A DNA stretch of 64,000 bases from JBEKCB01 sp052139675 (GCA_052139675.1 JBKQWE010000003.1:1-64000); one strand, 5' to 3'. Counted from the first letter of the stretch, positions 34,000-43,068 are shown. Translations and numbers: made by a program. The notes: a model not told the origin generated them from the letters alone.

Positions 34000-35610
34000 T
34001 TATCTGCCGGACTGGCCGGGCCCTTTGGGTTCTTTGGCCATGGCCGTTCGGTAGTAAGAATCGTCGTGCTGCTGCCGCCAGCCGTCAATCGGGGGCATGC
34101 CGGGAGCGGTGCGGTATTTCGCCCAGATGGTGACCACCCATTGCGTCCAGAAGCACGTGCCTTCGCGGCAATAGTCGTTGTCGTAGTCGAGGCCGGCGGC
34201 TTTGAGGATTTTGCGGGAAGCGGCGTCGTCTTCGTACATCCAGCGATCCACGTAATCGAAGAACGCATCGTGGTTCCAGATTTTTTCGGCGTGCAGGAGG
34301 TGGAGCGCCAGGGCCTGCGCGACCCAGGCCGAGCTGGTGTTGGCGCGGCGGTAGCCTTCGCTGGTCAACTGGCCTCGTCCCCAGGTTGAGGGCTGCGTGT
34401 GTTCGTAGGGACCCCAGGCGTTGGGCCCGCGGACGTAGTTGCGGCCGATGCCGGTGGCTTCGTCAATGCCGGAGTGCCCGGTGAAGACGACTTTGGCCCC
34501 GGTCCAGCAGTCGCCGTAGGCGGTCTGCTCGTCTTCGCCGAAGCCGGCTTTGGGGAAGGACTTGTTGACGTTGGCGAGCTGGTCGTCGCCGAGGAGCAGC
34601 CCCGCGAAGACGATGGGCAGCTTGCGGCCGCTGCCGTGGCCGCCGAAGCCCGGCCAGCCGGAATGCCCGGCGCGGATGATGCCGCCGAGATCAATTCCGA
34701 CCTGGACGAAGTTGTCGAGCAGCGGCTCTTTTTGCTCGGGAGTGAAGTCCATGCAGAGGAGCAGCGCGGCGTCGCCGGTGCATTCGCCGACCTGCTGGCC
34801 GTACCAGGGCATGTTGTCCGCAGGCTCCTCGAAGCCGAAGAAGCCGGTGTTGACCCACGGGCGCTGGGTGTAGCGGACGTATTCCTCGATCGTGGCCGCG
34901 TCGGCGGGACGGACGAGCGAGGGCAGGAGTTCGCGCTTCAGGTTGCGCGCCAGGAAGATTTGTTGCGTGCGGTCGCAGAACGATGGGCGGAACGCGTCGG
35001 CCGGCAGCGGCTCGGCGACGCAGGTCAGCACGGCGGCGTCCTTGACGGGGCTGGAATCCTCCACGCCGCGCGATTCCGTCTCGTTGCTGTTCTGCAGCGG
35101 GACATGGAGGACGACGCCCAGCTTCATGCTGATGGTCGAGACGAGCGAATCGCCCGGCTTCATGGCGACCGGAAGCCTTTGGATCAGGGCCGGGTCAAAC
35201 CAGTTCTTGACGCCGCTGTCGTAAGAGACTTTGTCCTCGGCGGGCGGATTGAGCATGAAGCCGTTACGCACGCGATTCTTTTCCGGCTGGAGCTTGTCCG
35301 TCTCGTCGAGCTCAGCGGCGGGAATCTCAGCGCCGTAGAGAGGTCGAGGCGTAATCTTGGTGATCGTCACCGGGCCGACCACGTAAAAATCGCCGTTGAC
35401 GAACTGGCCGACGCGCGCCGGCTTTTCGAATTTCCAGGTCATGCCGTATTGCGAGAGGCTGTCTTTCAGCGGAAGCTCATCGAGCTTCGGCGCGGCCGGG
35501 GCGTTGTCCTTGGTGTAGATGACGGTCGGCTTCTCCTGGCTCCAACCCGAAGTCGCCAGACCAGCGACCATCACAGCCGAGAGACCGAGCGCTAACATTT
35601 TCCCGAACAT
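34000..35610 (-). CDS. Secreted protein of unknown function, about 536 residues
   Basis: ATG 35610 follows GGGAGGAG and begins MFGKMLALGLSAVMVAGLAT, a signal peptide. An N-terminal beta-sandwich-like part (YGMTWKFEKPARVGQFVNGD, VVGPVTITKI) is followed by a long Trp/Gly-rich helical part: YVRYTQRPWVNTGFFGFEEP, HSGWPGFGGHGSGRKLPIVF and AWVAQALALHLLHAEKIWNH. The second part has the look of an alpha/alpha-barrel glycan-degrading enzyme, but I cannot name a family. It has the same orientation as, and lies 50 bases from, the SGNH hydrolase, suggesting joint secretion. Confidence 0.7.
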   Translation of the reverse strand: MFGKMLALGLSAVMVAGLATSGWSQEKPTVIYTKDNAPAAPKLDELPLKDSLSQYGMTWKFEKPARVGQFVNGDFYVVGPVTITKITPRPLYGAEIPAAELDETDKLQPEKNRVRNGFMLNPPAEDKVSYDSGVKNWFDPALIQRLPVAMKPGDSLVSTISMKLGVVLHVPLQNSNETESRGVEDSSPVKDAAVLTCVAEPLPADAFRPSFCDRTQQIFLARNLKRELLPSLVRPADAATIEEYVRYTQRPWVNTGFFGFEEPADNMPWYGQQVGECTGDAALLLCMDFTPEQKEPLLDNFVQVGIDLGGIIRAGHSGWPGFGGHGSGRKLPIVFAGLLLGDDQLANVNKSFPKAGFGEDEQTAYGDCWTGAKVVFTGHSGIDEATGIGRNYVRGPNAWGPYEHTQPSTWGRGQLTSEGYRRANTSSAWVAQALALHLLHAEKIWNHDAFFDYVDRWMYEDDAASRKILKAAGLDYDNDYCREGTCFWTQWVVTIWAKYRTAPGMPPIDGWRQQHDDSYYRTAMAKEPKGPGQSGR

Positions 35611-35660
35611 GATACTCCTCCCTTTCGTTTCGCCAAGTAAGAAAGTCAATGGCCACAGTA

Positions 35661-37160
35661 TCACTCGAAGCACCGCAAGATCAAATCGGCGTAGATTTTG
35701 TGTCCGTTCTTGCCGGGGTGGTTGAGCCAGTTGTGAAGTTGGGAGAAGGGCGGAATGCCGCGCGAAGCCTGGTTGGCGAACTCGGTCCAGACGTCCGCCG
35801 CAGCGACGTTCTCCTCTTTCGCCACGTCCAGCATGGCCTGGCGGTACGCAGGCCAGCGTTTGAACACATCGGGCTTGAGCCACGGGTTCGACCGCTCGCC
35901 GACGATGACGAGGACCTCCACGCCGGCGTCCCTGGCCTTCTGAATCATGGCCCGCATGTCCGCCTTGAACTGCTCGGGCGGGTTGTTCGGTTTCCCTCCG
36001 ATGGGCCCCGAGACGTCGTTGCCGCCGAAGTCAATGAGCACCACGTCGGCCTTGGCGGGGATGACGGTCTTGTCCATCACCTCCAGGCCGTACTTGGTTT
36101 GCGTTCCGCCCTGGAAGGCCGCGATGGGCGTGACGGTGGCCTGGGGAAACCGCTTGCGCAGGCCCACGACCACGCGGCTCGGGAAGCCGAGGTTCTTCTC
36201 GGTCCAGAGATCGGCCCACCACGCCGGGGCCTCGGCTCCGACGGTGACACTGGCGCCCATGAAGGCGATCTTGAGTTCCCCGCCGGCGGCGAGCTTCTTC
36301 ACGCTCCGCGCGAGGGCCTCCTTATTGACCGGCGCCACCGGCGGCGCGGGCTGGATCGGGAAGATCTCGTACGGCGTGATGGCGTATGTGCCGGCGACCT
36401 TAAGCCCGCCGGCGGCGTCGTAGTTAGGATTGTCCGCGGCCGTCCAGCCGGCGATGTAGATGCCGGCAAGGCCCACGCATCCTGCATCGGGCGCGGGCAG
36501 TTCCGGGCAGACTATGCGCGGCGCGCCCTTCTTGACGCTCAGCCGGCCGTCGGGGCCGACCTGGACGAGATCGAGCCGCTGCGTGGCATACTTGCAGGCG
36601 ACCTTCAGCTCGGCTTTAAATTCCTCGCCAAGGCCGCCCTTGAGATTGGCAATCTGGCCCCATTCGGCGTTGTATTTATAATCCTCGTTCATCTTGTACG
36701 TCTTGGTGCCGTCGGCGCTGGTGACGACCACCGAATCGGCAATGACCTGGCGGAACAGGTCGCCGAGGATCATTGTGCCCTCTTCATCCACAGCGGCTCC
36801 CAGGTTGTCGTCGCGCGACGAATCGTTCTCGGCGCCTGCCGGCTCCTTGGCGACGTGGGGTTTCAAGTCTATGGTGTCCATGTCTTGGCTCGGCCACGGA
36901 TCCCAAGGCTCGTACCACGAAGCGAAGTTGCGAGGCGCCTTGGCGTAGAAGCACAGCCCGCGGATTTCGGGGGGATCGAATTTGAACTGCGCCGCTTCGA
37001 ACTGAACGGTTTTCCCGCCGGGCAAGGCCGTCTCGCCTGCCGCTATGCGAACGGTCAGGTCGGGCGGGTCGGCCGGAGTGATTTTGACTTCCGCCGCCAG
37101 GATCGTCGAGGTAAGCAGGGCCGCGAGGAGCGATGCGACGATGCTTTTGCTCCTATCCAT
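35661..37160 (-). CDS. Secreted SGNH-type hydrolase with GAS nucleophile block
   Basis: ATG 37160 follows AAAGGAA and begins MDRSKSIVASLLAALLTSTI, a signal peptide; 499 residues. The N-terminal 280 residues are beta-rich. Block I reads IAFMGASVTVGAE, with Gly-Ala-Ser replacing the usual GDS; the Ser is retained. Block III is LIDFGGNDVSG, and the C-terminus has NWLNHPGKNGHKIYAD with the catalytic His. It is therefore probably active, on an esterified or acetylated glycan. It shares its layout with the SGNH protein at 31126 but has diverged. Confidence 0.82.
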   Translation of the reverse strand: MDRSKSIVASLLAALLTSTILAAEVKITPADPPDLTVRIAAGETALPGGKTVQFEAAQFKFDPPEIRGLCFYAKAPRNFASWYEPWDPWPSQDMDTIDLKPHVAKEPAGAENDSSRDDNLGAAVDEEGTMILGDLFRQVIADSVVVTSADGTKTYKMNEDYKYNAEWGQIANLKGGLGEEFKAELKVACKYATQRLDLVQVGPDGRLSVKKGAPRIVCPELPAPDAGCVGLAGIYIAGWTAADNPNYDAAGGLKVAGTYAITPYEIFPIQPAPPVAPVNKEALARSVKKLAAGGELKIAFMGASVTVGAEAPAWWADLWTEKNLGFPSRVVVGLRKRFPQATVTPIAAFQGGTQTKYGLEVMDKTVIPAKADVVLIDFGGNDVSGPIGGKPNNPPEQFKADMRAMIQKARDAGVEVLVIVGERSNPWLKPDVFKRWPAYRQAMLDVAKEENVAAADVWTEFANQASRGIPPFSQLHNWLNHPGKNGHKIYADLILRCFE

Positions 37161-37180
37161 CGGGTTGGTTCCTTTCGCGA

Positions 37181-37426
37181 TTACTTCATTCCTGTCCCGG
37201 ACCGAGCGCCCGAATGACCGTCGTTGGCGCTGTGCTGCACGAGCCACATGTACGTATTCGCGCCGAGACCGCCCAGGCGCCGCGCCAGGAAGTCGGAATC
37301 CACGTGGCCGCCGGCGCGCGGTTCGGCGTCGTAGTCGCCGAGCGCGAGCGGCGCCGTCGTCTGCGCACCGCACGTGCAGGCTAAGGCCAGCGCGAAGGCC
37401 AGGCCGATATTTCTCAGAGCCGGTAT
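37181..37426 (-). pseudogene. Remnant of an exported protein, start codon changed to ATA
   Basis: After AGGAGG and a 6-base gap the frame reads ATA-CCG-GCT-CTG where ATG is expected. It then encodes a signal peptide (NIGLAFALALACTCGA) and a short mature stretch with DYDAEPRAGGHVDSDFLARR and LGANTYMWLVQHSANDG, ending after 81 codons. The mature part resembles the first strands of longer secreted PVC proteins and stops abruptly. It overlaps the 3' end of the radical SAM gene. Loss of both start codon and body suggests a decayed gene; translation from the internal CTG is possible. Confidence 0.45.
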
Positions 37427-38823
37427 GAGCGCCTCCTGGCTTTGTGCCACGGGCGCATGGCCATTTGGAGAAACAGCAGAGGCAGCCGCGGCAGCAGGCC
37501 GGGAATAAAAGCGAGACCTCCCTGGCGGGCCCCTTTGCCCAGGATTTGCAGCACCTGGCCGGCGGTGTAGAATTCGCGATTGATGCGGCCTCGCAACTGG
37601 CGCAGTTCCTTGATGGAGAGCTCGTCCGAGAAGACCTTGCCGTCCTTCGCGAGATGGTAGGCGGGGTTCGCCGCGACGAGTTCGTCCAGGCCCGAATACG
37701 GCCTGGCCTGCAGGATTGAGAATATGACGGCGTCCAGTCCCAGTTCGTGCGCGAAGGGGGCGATCTTGAGCATCTCCTGCTTGCTCTCGCCGATGTTCCC
37801 CAGGATGAAATAGCCCAGGAGGGAAATGGGGTACTCCCTGAGCACCGCACAATATTCCCGGATTTTGGCGGTGTCGAACCCCTTCCGCATCGAGCGGAGC
37901 GTCTTGTCCTGCGCGGACTCGATGCCGACCAGCAGGCCGACGAAGCCGGCGCGCACCATTTTGCGCAGCACGTCCGGGCGGCGGGCGACCTCGAGCCTCG
38001 CATTGCAGACGTATTTCTTGCGAATCCCGCGCTGGACGATCAGGTCGCAGATCCGCTCCACCCGGTCCATATCGCAGGTGAAAAGGTCGTCCACAAAGGT
38101 CACGACCGGCGCGGAGACGGCGGCCAGTTCCTCGACCACGGACTCCGGCGACCGGCCGGACCACGGGCGCTTCTGGCCCCAGGGGTTCCGGCTGAACGAG
38201 CAGAAAGTGCAGTTGAACGGACATCCGCGCGAGCCGGAGACCAGCTCGACCTCGATGCCGAAATTGAGGCCGCCGAGGTGCAACGGATAAGGCTGCCGGC
38301 GCAGGCGGCGCAACGGCATGATATCGTCACTGATCGGGCCGAGTTTCCGAGCGGCGTTATGGACGGTCCGGCCATCCCTGCGGAAGCTGATGCCGGCGAT
38401 GCTTTCCAGCGGAACGCCCCGGCACAGCTCCTCGACGATTTCTTCCCCATCGCCGCGGACGACCACGGACGCGTTCGGGCAGAGCGTCAGCCAGCGTTCA
38501 GGGTCTTCGGAGGCGTGCCGGCCGCCCAGGACGGTCAGTATCCCCGGAGGCACGGAGCAGATCTCGTCGCGCATGAACGCGGCATCGCAGTCCCAGTTGA
38601 TCGAGAAGCAGACGAGGTCCGTCTCCGGCCGGAGAAAATCCCTCGTGCGGCGCGATTCCTTGCGCAAGTCCACAAGGTCCAGGCTGCCGGCAAACGGCTC
38701 GATAACGGCTGCGATGTACTCCAGCCCCAGCGGCGGAACGAAGCCGACGCCCCGCTGGTCGCGGCGGTAGGGATAGACGCAGAGAACGTGTTTGAAAGCC
38801 GGCTCAGTCTTGAGCGTCAACAT
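37414..38823 (-). CDS. B12-binding-type radical SAM protein
   Basis: ATG 38823 is used; an in-frame TTG two codons upstream is less likely. About 469 residues. The N-terminal Rossmann-like part (VGFVPPLGLEYIAAVIEPFA, then FSINWDCDAA and TVLGGRHAS) resembles cobalamin-binding domains. The radical SAM cluster motif CPFNCTFC (CxxxCxxC) follows near residue 200. Beyond it come TFVDDLFTCDMDRV and GLLVGIESAQDKTLRSM, standard for this class. Such enzymes methylate or rearrange lipids, cell-wall or secondary metabolites. The substrate is not evident. The neighbouring glycosyltransferase and hydrolases hint at an envelope role. Confidence 0.85.
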   Translation of the reverse strand: MLTLKTEPAFKHVLCVYPYRRDQRGVGFVPPLGLEYIAAVIEPFAGSLDLVDLRKESRRTRDFLRPETDLVCFSINWDCDAAFMRDEICSVPPGILTVLGGRHASEDPERWLTLCPNASVVVRGDGEEIVEELCRGVPLESIAGISFRRDGRTVHNAARKLGPISDDIMPLRRLRRQPYPLHLGGLNFGIEVELVSGSRGCPFNCTFCSFSRNPWGQKRPWSGRSPESVVEELAAVSAPVVTFVDDLFTCDMDRVERICDLIVQRGIRKKYVCNARLEVARRPDVLRKMVRAGFVGLLVGIESAQDKTLRSMRKGFDTAKIREYCAVLREYPISLLGYFILGNIGESKQEMLKIAPFAHELGLDAVIFSILQARPYSGLDELVAANPAYHLAKDGKVFSDELSIKELRQLRGRINREFYTAGQVLQILGKGARQGGLAFIPGLLPRLPLLFLQMAMRPWHKARRRSYRL

Positions 38824-38931
38824 GATCAAGGTCGCCCATCGAAGGTCGGATTCTGACCGTCACACTCCCGCGTTTCACGGGAGCCCTAAGGTTGTGTCCC
38901 AGATATAACTCGCATATTTTTTGGTCATTCC

Positions 38932-39000
38932 GAGCGAAGCGAGGAATCTCATACGCAGCGCGTCGCAACGGTTTATGGTGTGAGACCCTTCGCTGCGCTC
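38932..39000. repeat. Inverted repeat in an intergenic gap
   Basis: GAGCGAAGCGAGGAATCTC (38932-38950) pairs with GAGACCCTTCGCTGCGCTC (38982-39000), with a few mismatches. Palindromes with this GAAGCGAGGAATCTC core are widespread in metagenome-assembled genomes. The rest of the 38824-39067 gap shows nothing else. Confidence 0.5.
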
Positions 39001-39067
39001 AGGGTGACTTTTATAACGCATCACCGGGATAGAACACTAGCGGGCGCCTCGCTCGCCGACGAGGGAA

Positions 39068-39787
39068 TTACGGCGTGCCGGGCGACTTCGCCGCCGCCGC
39101 GCGCGCGGGAAGCTCCTCGCATGTCCTCTCGATCACCGTCCGGATGTATTTGGCCATTTCCGGCTGCAGCGCCTCGCCCGCGGTGGCGCCGGGCGCGGCG
39201 CCGGCGATGCCGCCGATGACCGGCGCGGGCGGCTTTTCCTCGACGGGCACGCCGGGGACGGCGGGCGGCGCCTCGATGCCGTACGCTTCCATCACGGCAT
39301 TCAGAGTGACGACTCCCTCGCCGGACCAGAGCAGCGTTCCGGTCCGCACGTCCAGCATCTGCGCCTTCAGGGTGATATCCACTTCGTCCTCGTCCGCGTA
39401 ACCGTACCGTTCGCGCCAATGCTCGCCGACCGGCATGTGCACGTTCACGACGATCACGGCGGAGACCTTGTCCCGGGCCAGCTTCGCGCGTCCTTCCGGG
39501 CTGGTGATGCCGGAAGCGCTCTGGAACGCGGCTTCGCGGGTCAGGTCGGCGAGCTTGGGGCGGTCCACCACGTCGTAGTTTTTCTGAAGGACGTGCAGCG
39601 CGAACAAGTCGGCGACCTGCTGCTGCTGCTCCGGCGTGCCGGCGTTCATCGTGATGAGCACGGCGACTTTGCCGACGGACTGGAAGTCGTAGCCCGGCTT
39701 CACGAAGGTCGTCGAGCACGCCGTCAGCGCGCCCAGGCCGGCGCACAGGGCGAGAATCGTCCATGTTCTGAAATGCTTCAGGGTCAA
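39068..39787 (-). CDS. Lipoprotein with CsgG/LpoB-like character
   Basis: The 239-residue product begins MTLKHFRTWTILALCAGLGA and has lipobox LTAC. Its mature part (VGKVAVLITMNAGTPEQQQQ, VADLFALHVLQKNYDVVDR, VSAVIVVNVHMPVG) follows the pattern of outer-membrane lipoproteins of the CsgG / LpoB / GNA1162-like group, which assemble on or near the outer membrane. The C-terminal 70 residues are Pro/Ala/Gly-rich. It has no operon partner; the 38824-39067 and 39788-40099 gaps flank it. Confidence 0.65.
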   Translation of the reverse strand: MTLKHFRTWTILALCAGLGALTACSTTFVKPGYDFQSVGKVAVLITMNAGTPEQQQQVADLFALHVLQKNYDVVDRPKLADLTREAAFQSASGITSPEGRAKLARDKVSAVIVVNVHMPVGEHWRERYGYADEDEVDITLKAQMLDVRTGTLLWSGEGVVTLNAVMEAYGIEAPPAVPGVPVEEKPPAPVIGGIAGAAPGATAGEALQPEMAKYIRTVIERTCEELPARAAAAKSPGTP

Positions 39788-40099
39788 AATCTGGCCTTCC
39801 TCCCAAAGAGGGTCCGTTTACAGACCTAAGATTATAGAATTGAGCAACCGCTGTCAATTAGCTTCTCGGCCGGCGCGCGAAGTGTCCGTCGCCGTGTCGC
39901 AGGAGCCGTCACGCGGTTGAGGATTCGACTACACTTTTCGGCGGTCTGCTTCCATAGCCCGCCAGGCGCATACGGCTGCAACCGGCGGTAATTATGAGGC
40001 TTACGACTCCAGGCCGATCAGGTCAGTATACAGGCACGGCGTTTGCTGACCGATTGCCGGTGAGCGGGTGACGGTCAATTCAGGAAAAGGAGAAGTGCC
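39788..40099. other. Intergenic gap with no recognised feature
   Basis: About 310 bases between divergent genes. No gene, RNA or repeat is recognised. It should carry promoters for both; the ribosome-binding site GGAAAAGGAG of the plus-strand gene is at its end. Confidence 0.5.
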
Positions 40100-40519
40100 A
40101 TGCGCAAGCTCGTGACGACGGTTGTGGCAGTGGCAGTCCTGTGCGGCATGACGGCGTTTGCGCAAACGAGCACGCCTGCGACCACGCCGGGCGAAAACCC
40201 GGAAGGCCGCTTCAGGCCGGGCGGCCCCGGTGGTGAGCCGGAGATGCAGCTCATCGCTAACGCCATTAGAGAAGCCGCGCAGAATCCGGCGCTGGCGCCT
40301 CTGATAAGCCAGGCGCTGACGGATCGGACGGCGCTCCTTCAGTCGGAGCTCGCCCGGGTGGCGCAACTCCAGGCGCTCCTGACGGCGGTTCAGGGCGGCA
40401 ATAAGGCCACCATCCCGGCCGCGCGCGAGGCCGTGAAGACCGCCACCGAAACCGTCGAGGCCAACATGAAAACTTTCCGCGAGGATTGCAGGGCGATCCG
40501 CGAACATATCCGTCACTAG
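40100..40519 (+). CDS. Small exported helical protein, unknown function
   Basis: ATG 40100 follows AAAAGGAG; 139 residues. The N-terminal MRKLVTTVVAVAVLCGMTAF is a signal peptide. A Pro/Gly-rich segment (GRFRPGGPGGEPE) precedes a helical C-terminal half (LLQSELARVAQLQALLTAVQ, then ETVEANMKTFREDCRAIREH), reminiscent of small Spy/CpxP-like helical periplasmic proteins but without a clear motif. It is a single-gene unit: it has its own terminator. Confidence 0.7.
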   Translation: MRKLVTTVVAVAVLCGMTAFAQTSTPATTPGENPEGRFRPGGPGGEPEMQLIANAIREAAQNPALAPLISQALTDRTALLQSELARVAQLQALLTAVQGGNKATIPAAREAVKTATETVEANMKTFREDCRAIREHIRH

Positions 40520-40548
40520 CCGATTCGTTCGCGCGAGTTTCCATGCGG

Positions 40549-40586
40549 AAGCGGGGAAAGGAATCGTCCTTTCCCCGCTTCGTTTT
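40549..40586 (+). terminator. Rho-independent terminator
   Basis: AAGCGGGGAAAGGA pairs perfectly with TCCTTTCCCCGCTT around ATCG, followed by CGTTTT. It lies 30 bases after the small exported protein gene. Confidence 0.85.
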
Positions 40587-40772
40587 AATCTGATCGCCCT
40601 CCCGTCACACGAGCTATTTTTGCTTTTGCCACAAGCGTGGTACTAGAATGTGCGCCATAGGATTGCGCCCCGGGCGGGCGTGGTTCACTGTCCCTGAAGG
40701 ATTCCGCCCGGCGACGCCCCCGGCGGCGAATGCCGTCCGCATGGGCGAAAAGTCTGATGAAGGAGGCGTGCA

Positions 40773-41144
40773 ATGGGACGGAAAAGCTGGATTTTGCTGG
40801 CCGTATGCGTGGCGGCGGTGGCGGTCGGGGCGATATTTTATGTGCGGTCCGGCCATGACGGGTTCGTGGTCCGGAAGGTCCAACCGCACCTCAACGCTCC
40901 TGCGGCTGTGCCGGTCGCCGAGACCGCCGGAACTCAAGCACCCCAAGCCGCGCCCGCCCAACCTGCCCAGGCTGCGCGCGTCGTGACCTACACGGTCAAA
41001 CGAGGCGACACCCTCGGAGCGATCAGCCGCCGCTTCCTCGGCAGCACCTTGAAGTGGCGCGCCATCGCGAAGGAGAACGGCATCCGCGGCGAGTTCATAA
41101 AGCCGGGCATGAAGCTGCACATCACCGTTGCCGCCACGAGCTGA
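40773..41144 (+). CDS. Membrane-anchored LysM-domain protein
   Basis: ATG 40773 follows GAAGGAGG; 123 residues. An N-terminal transmembrane anchor (ILLAVCVAAVAVGAIFYV) is followed by a Pro/Ala-rich spacer and a C-terminal LysM domain. The domain begins VTYTVKRGDTLGAISRRFLG, continues with KWRAIAKENGI and ends KPGMKLHI. LysM binds peptidoglycan glycan chains, so the protein links the inner membrane with the cell wall. The next gene is on the opposite strand, so it is probably monocistronic. Confidence 0.85.
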   Translation: MGRKSWILLAVCVAAVAVGAIFYVRSGHDGFVVRKVQPHLNAPAAVPVAETAGTQAPQAAPAQPAQAARVVTYTVKRGDTLGAISRRFLGSTLKWRAIAKENGIRGEFIKPGMKLHITVAATS

Positions 41145-41177
41145 ATGCGGCCCGGGAAGCGTTCGGGCAGCGGCCCT

Positions 41178-41861
41178 CTAATCGTCCTTCGTCTCGCCTC
41201 GCAAACGGGTGACCAGAGCGTGCGCGCGGCGGATCGGCTCGGTGACGCGGTAGCCGGCGCAGCAAGCCATGACGAGCCGGATCGAATCGGCCAGGTTCGA
41301 TTGGTGCCCGGCCGAGACGAACAGCGGCTTGACGTTGCGCCGCGTCCGCAGTACGGCGCCGATGACGCGGCCCTCCAGCGTGAGCGGCGCGTGGTCGCCC
41401 GGCGCCGGACCCGGTTCGGCGGCCTCGCCGATCAGGCGGCTCTTCGCGCAGCCGACGGTGGGAGCGTCGAGCCATAATCCGATGTGCGCCGCGAGGCCCA
41501 TCCCGCGCGGATGCGCGCGGCCCTGCCCGTCGAAAATCGCCGCATCCCACCGGCTCCGAAGCCGCCTGAACGCCGCCAGCACCGCGGGCGCCTCCCGGAA
41601 CGTCAGCAGACCCGGCACATACGGATACCGCGCGCGCCGGACGACCCAGCTTTCGGCCACGGTCTCCAGCCCCGGCAATCGCAGAACCACCACGGCCGCG
41701 ATGAGGTCATTCGTCCGCTTCGCGTATGAAATGTCCGCGCCGGCGACGAACTCCGGCCAGGGCCGAATCGGACAGTCCACGACCCGATCGCGCAGCCGCG
41801 TCTGAAGCGCGATGGCCTTCTTCGGCGACAGCCGCCAGGAATGCAACGGTGCATTTTTCAC
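41178..41861 (-). CDS. nfi: Endonuclease V
   Basis: 227 residues with the complete deoxyinosine endonuclease pattern: VAGADISY (Asp43), YPYVPGLLTFREAP (Glu90) and FDGQGRAHPRGMGLAAHIG (Asp111, His117), then GCAKSRL. The three acidic residues are the metal ligands of the family. The enzyme nicks DNA or RNA one base 3' of deaminated bases (inosine). The gene lies downstream of mtnA, separated by a GC-rich inverted repeat. Confidence 0.95.
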   Translation of the reverse strand: MKNAPLHSWRLSPKKAIALQTRLRDRVVDCPIRPWPEFVAGADISYAKRTNDLIAAVVVLRLPGLETVAESWVVRRARYPYVPGLLTFREAPAVLAAFRRLRSRWDAAIFDGQGRAHPRGMGLAAHIGLWLDAPTVGCAKSRLIGEAAEPGPAPGDHAPLTLEGRVIGAVLRTRRNVKPLFVSAGHQSNLADSIRLVMACCAGYRVTEPIRRAHALVTRLRGETKDD

Positions 41862-41888
41862 GAAGACACTCCGAACGGGAAAAATAAT

Positions 41889-42016
41889 TTGACCGCGAAA
41901 ACGCGAAAGCGCGAAAAAGAACTACGGATATTCCGTTTTTCTTTTTCCTTTTTCGCGCTTCCGCGTTTTCGCGGTCAAAATGCCGTTGCTTTTCGTTTTT
42001 CGCGTTTCGCGGTCAA
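41889..42016. repeat. Three related GACCGCGAAAACGCG repeats forming a large hairpin
   Basis: Two arms of about 31 bases (41889-41919 and 41948-41978) starting TTGACCGCGAAAACGCGAAA are near-perfect inverted copies around a 28-base centre. A third, shorter copy (41996-42016) overlaps the last codon of mtnA. The unit looks like a dispersed palindromic repeat and may act as terminator between mtnA and nfi. Confidence 0.7.
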
Positions 42017-43068
42017 GTTGAAAGATGTTTGCGGATTTTCTGCGCGTTCGGCCGCCGGATGATCCCGCGTTCGGTGACGATCGCCGCGATGAGCCGGGCC
42101 GGGGTGACGTCGAACGCCGGGTTGTACACCCGCACATTCGTCGGCGCGGTGCGGCGGCCGAAACCGTCCGTGACTTCCTCGGCGGCGCGCTGCTCGATCG
42201 GGATTTTCGATCCATCGGAGATCGAGAGGTCGAACGTGGACGACGGCGCGGCGACGTAGAATGGAATCTTGTGCGCGTGCGCCAGGACGGCGACCGAGTA
42301 GGTGCCGATCTTGTTGGCGGTGTCGCCGTTGGCGGCGATGCGGTCCGCGCCGACGATCACGCGCTGGACGCGCCCCTCGCGCATCACCTGCGCGGCCATG
42401 TTGTCGCAGATCAGCGTCATCTCGACTCCGGCCTGCGTCAGCTCCCAGGCCGTCAGCCGCGCGCCCTGCAGCAGCGGGCGCGTCTCGTCCACGAAGATGT
42501 GCAGCCGCTTGCCCATCTCGTGCGCGACGAAGACGACGCTCAGCGCCGTGCCGTATTCGGCCGTCGCCAGCGCGCCGGCGTTGCAGTGAGTCAGCACCCC
42601 GTCGCCGCTCCGGAAGAGCGCCGCGCCGTGCTCGCCGATGGCCCGGCACATGGCCGCGTCCTCGTCGCGGATCCGCTTGGCCTCGTCGAGCAGGCGCTGC
42701 TTCAACGCCGCCGCGTCGAGCGATGAATTCTCCTCTCCGACGCGCACCATCCGGTCGAGCGCCCAGCTCAGGTTGACGGCCGTCGGGCGCGCGGAAGCGA
42801 GCTGCGCGGCCACGCGTTTCAGCTCGGCGACGATCTCCTGCGAGTTCGCACGGGCGAGGTTCCGGATTCCCAGCACCGCGCCCATCGCCCCGGCGATGCC
42901 GATCGCGGGCGCGCCGCGCACCTGCAGGCGGCGGATCGCCTCGAAGACCTGCTCCGGCGTGCGGCAGTCCATCATCCGCACCTCGCCCGGAAGCGTCGTC
43001 TGGTCAATGATCCGCAGGCAGCCGTCGAGTCCGCCGATCCATTCCACCGCGAGAAGCTTCGTTCCCAA
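42013..43068 (-). CDS. mtnA: Methylthioribose-1-phosphate isomerase
   Basis: Starts at TTG 43068 behind GAGGAGGG; 351 residues, normal length. The product carries RLQVRGAPAIGIAGAMG near residue 50, LTHCNAGALAT with the active-site Cys (about 160) and VGADRIAANGDTANKIGT with the catalytic Asp (about 240), the isomerase signature distinguishing it from eIF2B relatives. It interconverts methylthioribose-1-P and methylthioribulose-1-P in methionine salvage. No other salvage genes are adjacent. Confidence 0.95.
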   Translation of the reverse strand: MGTKLLAVEWIGGLDGCLRIIDQTTLPGEVRMMDCRTPEQVFEAIRRLQVRGAPAIGIAGAMGAVLGIRNLARANSQEIVAELKRVAAQLASARPTAVNLSWALDRMVRVGEENSSLDAAALKQRLLDEAKRIRDEDAAMCRAIGEHGAALFRSGDGVLTHCNAGALATAEYGTALSVVFVAHEMGKRLHIFVDETRPLLQGARLTAWELTQAGVEMTLICDNMAAQVMREGRVQRVIVGADRIAANGDTANKIGTYSVAVLAHAHKIPFYVAAPSSTFDLSISDGSKIPIEQRAAEEVTDGFGRRTAPTNVRVYNPAFDVTPARLIAAIVTERGIIRRPNAQKIRKHLST

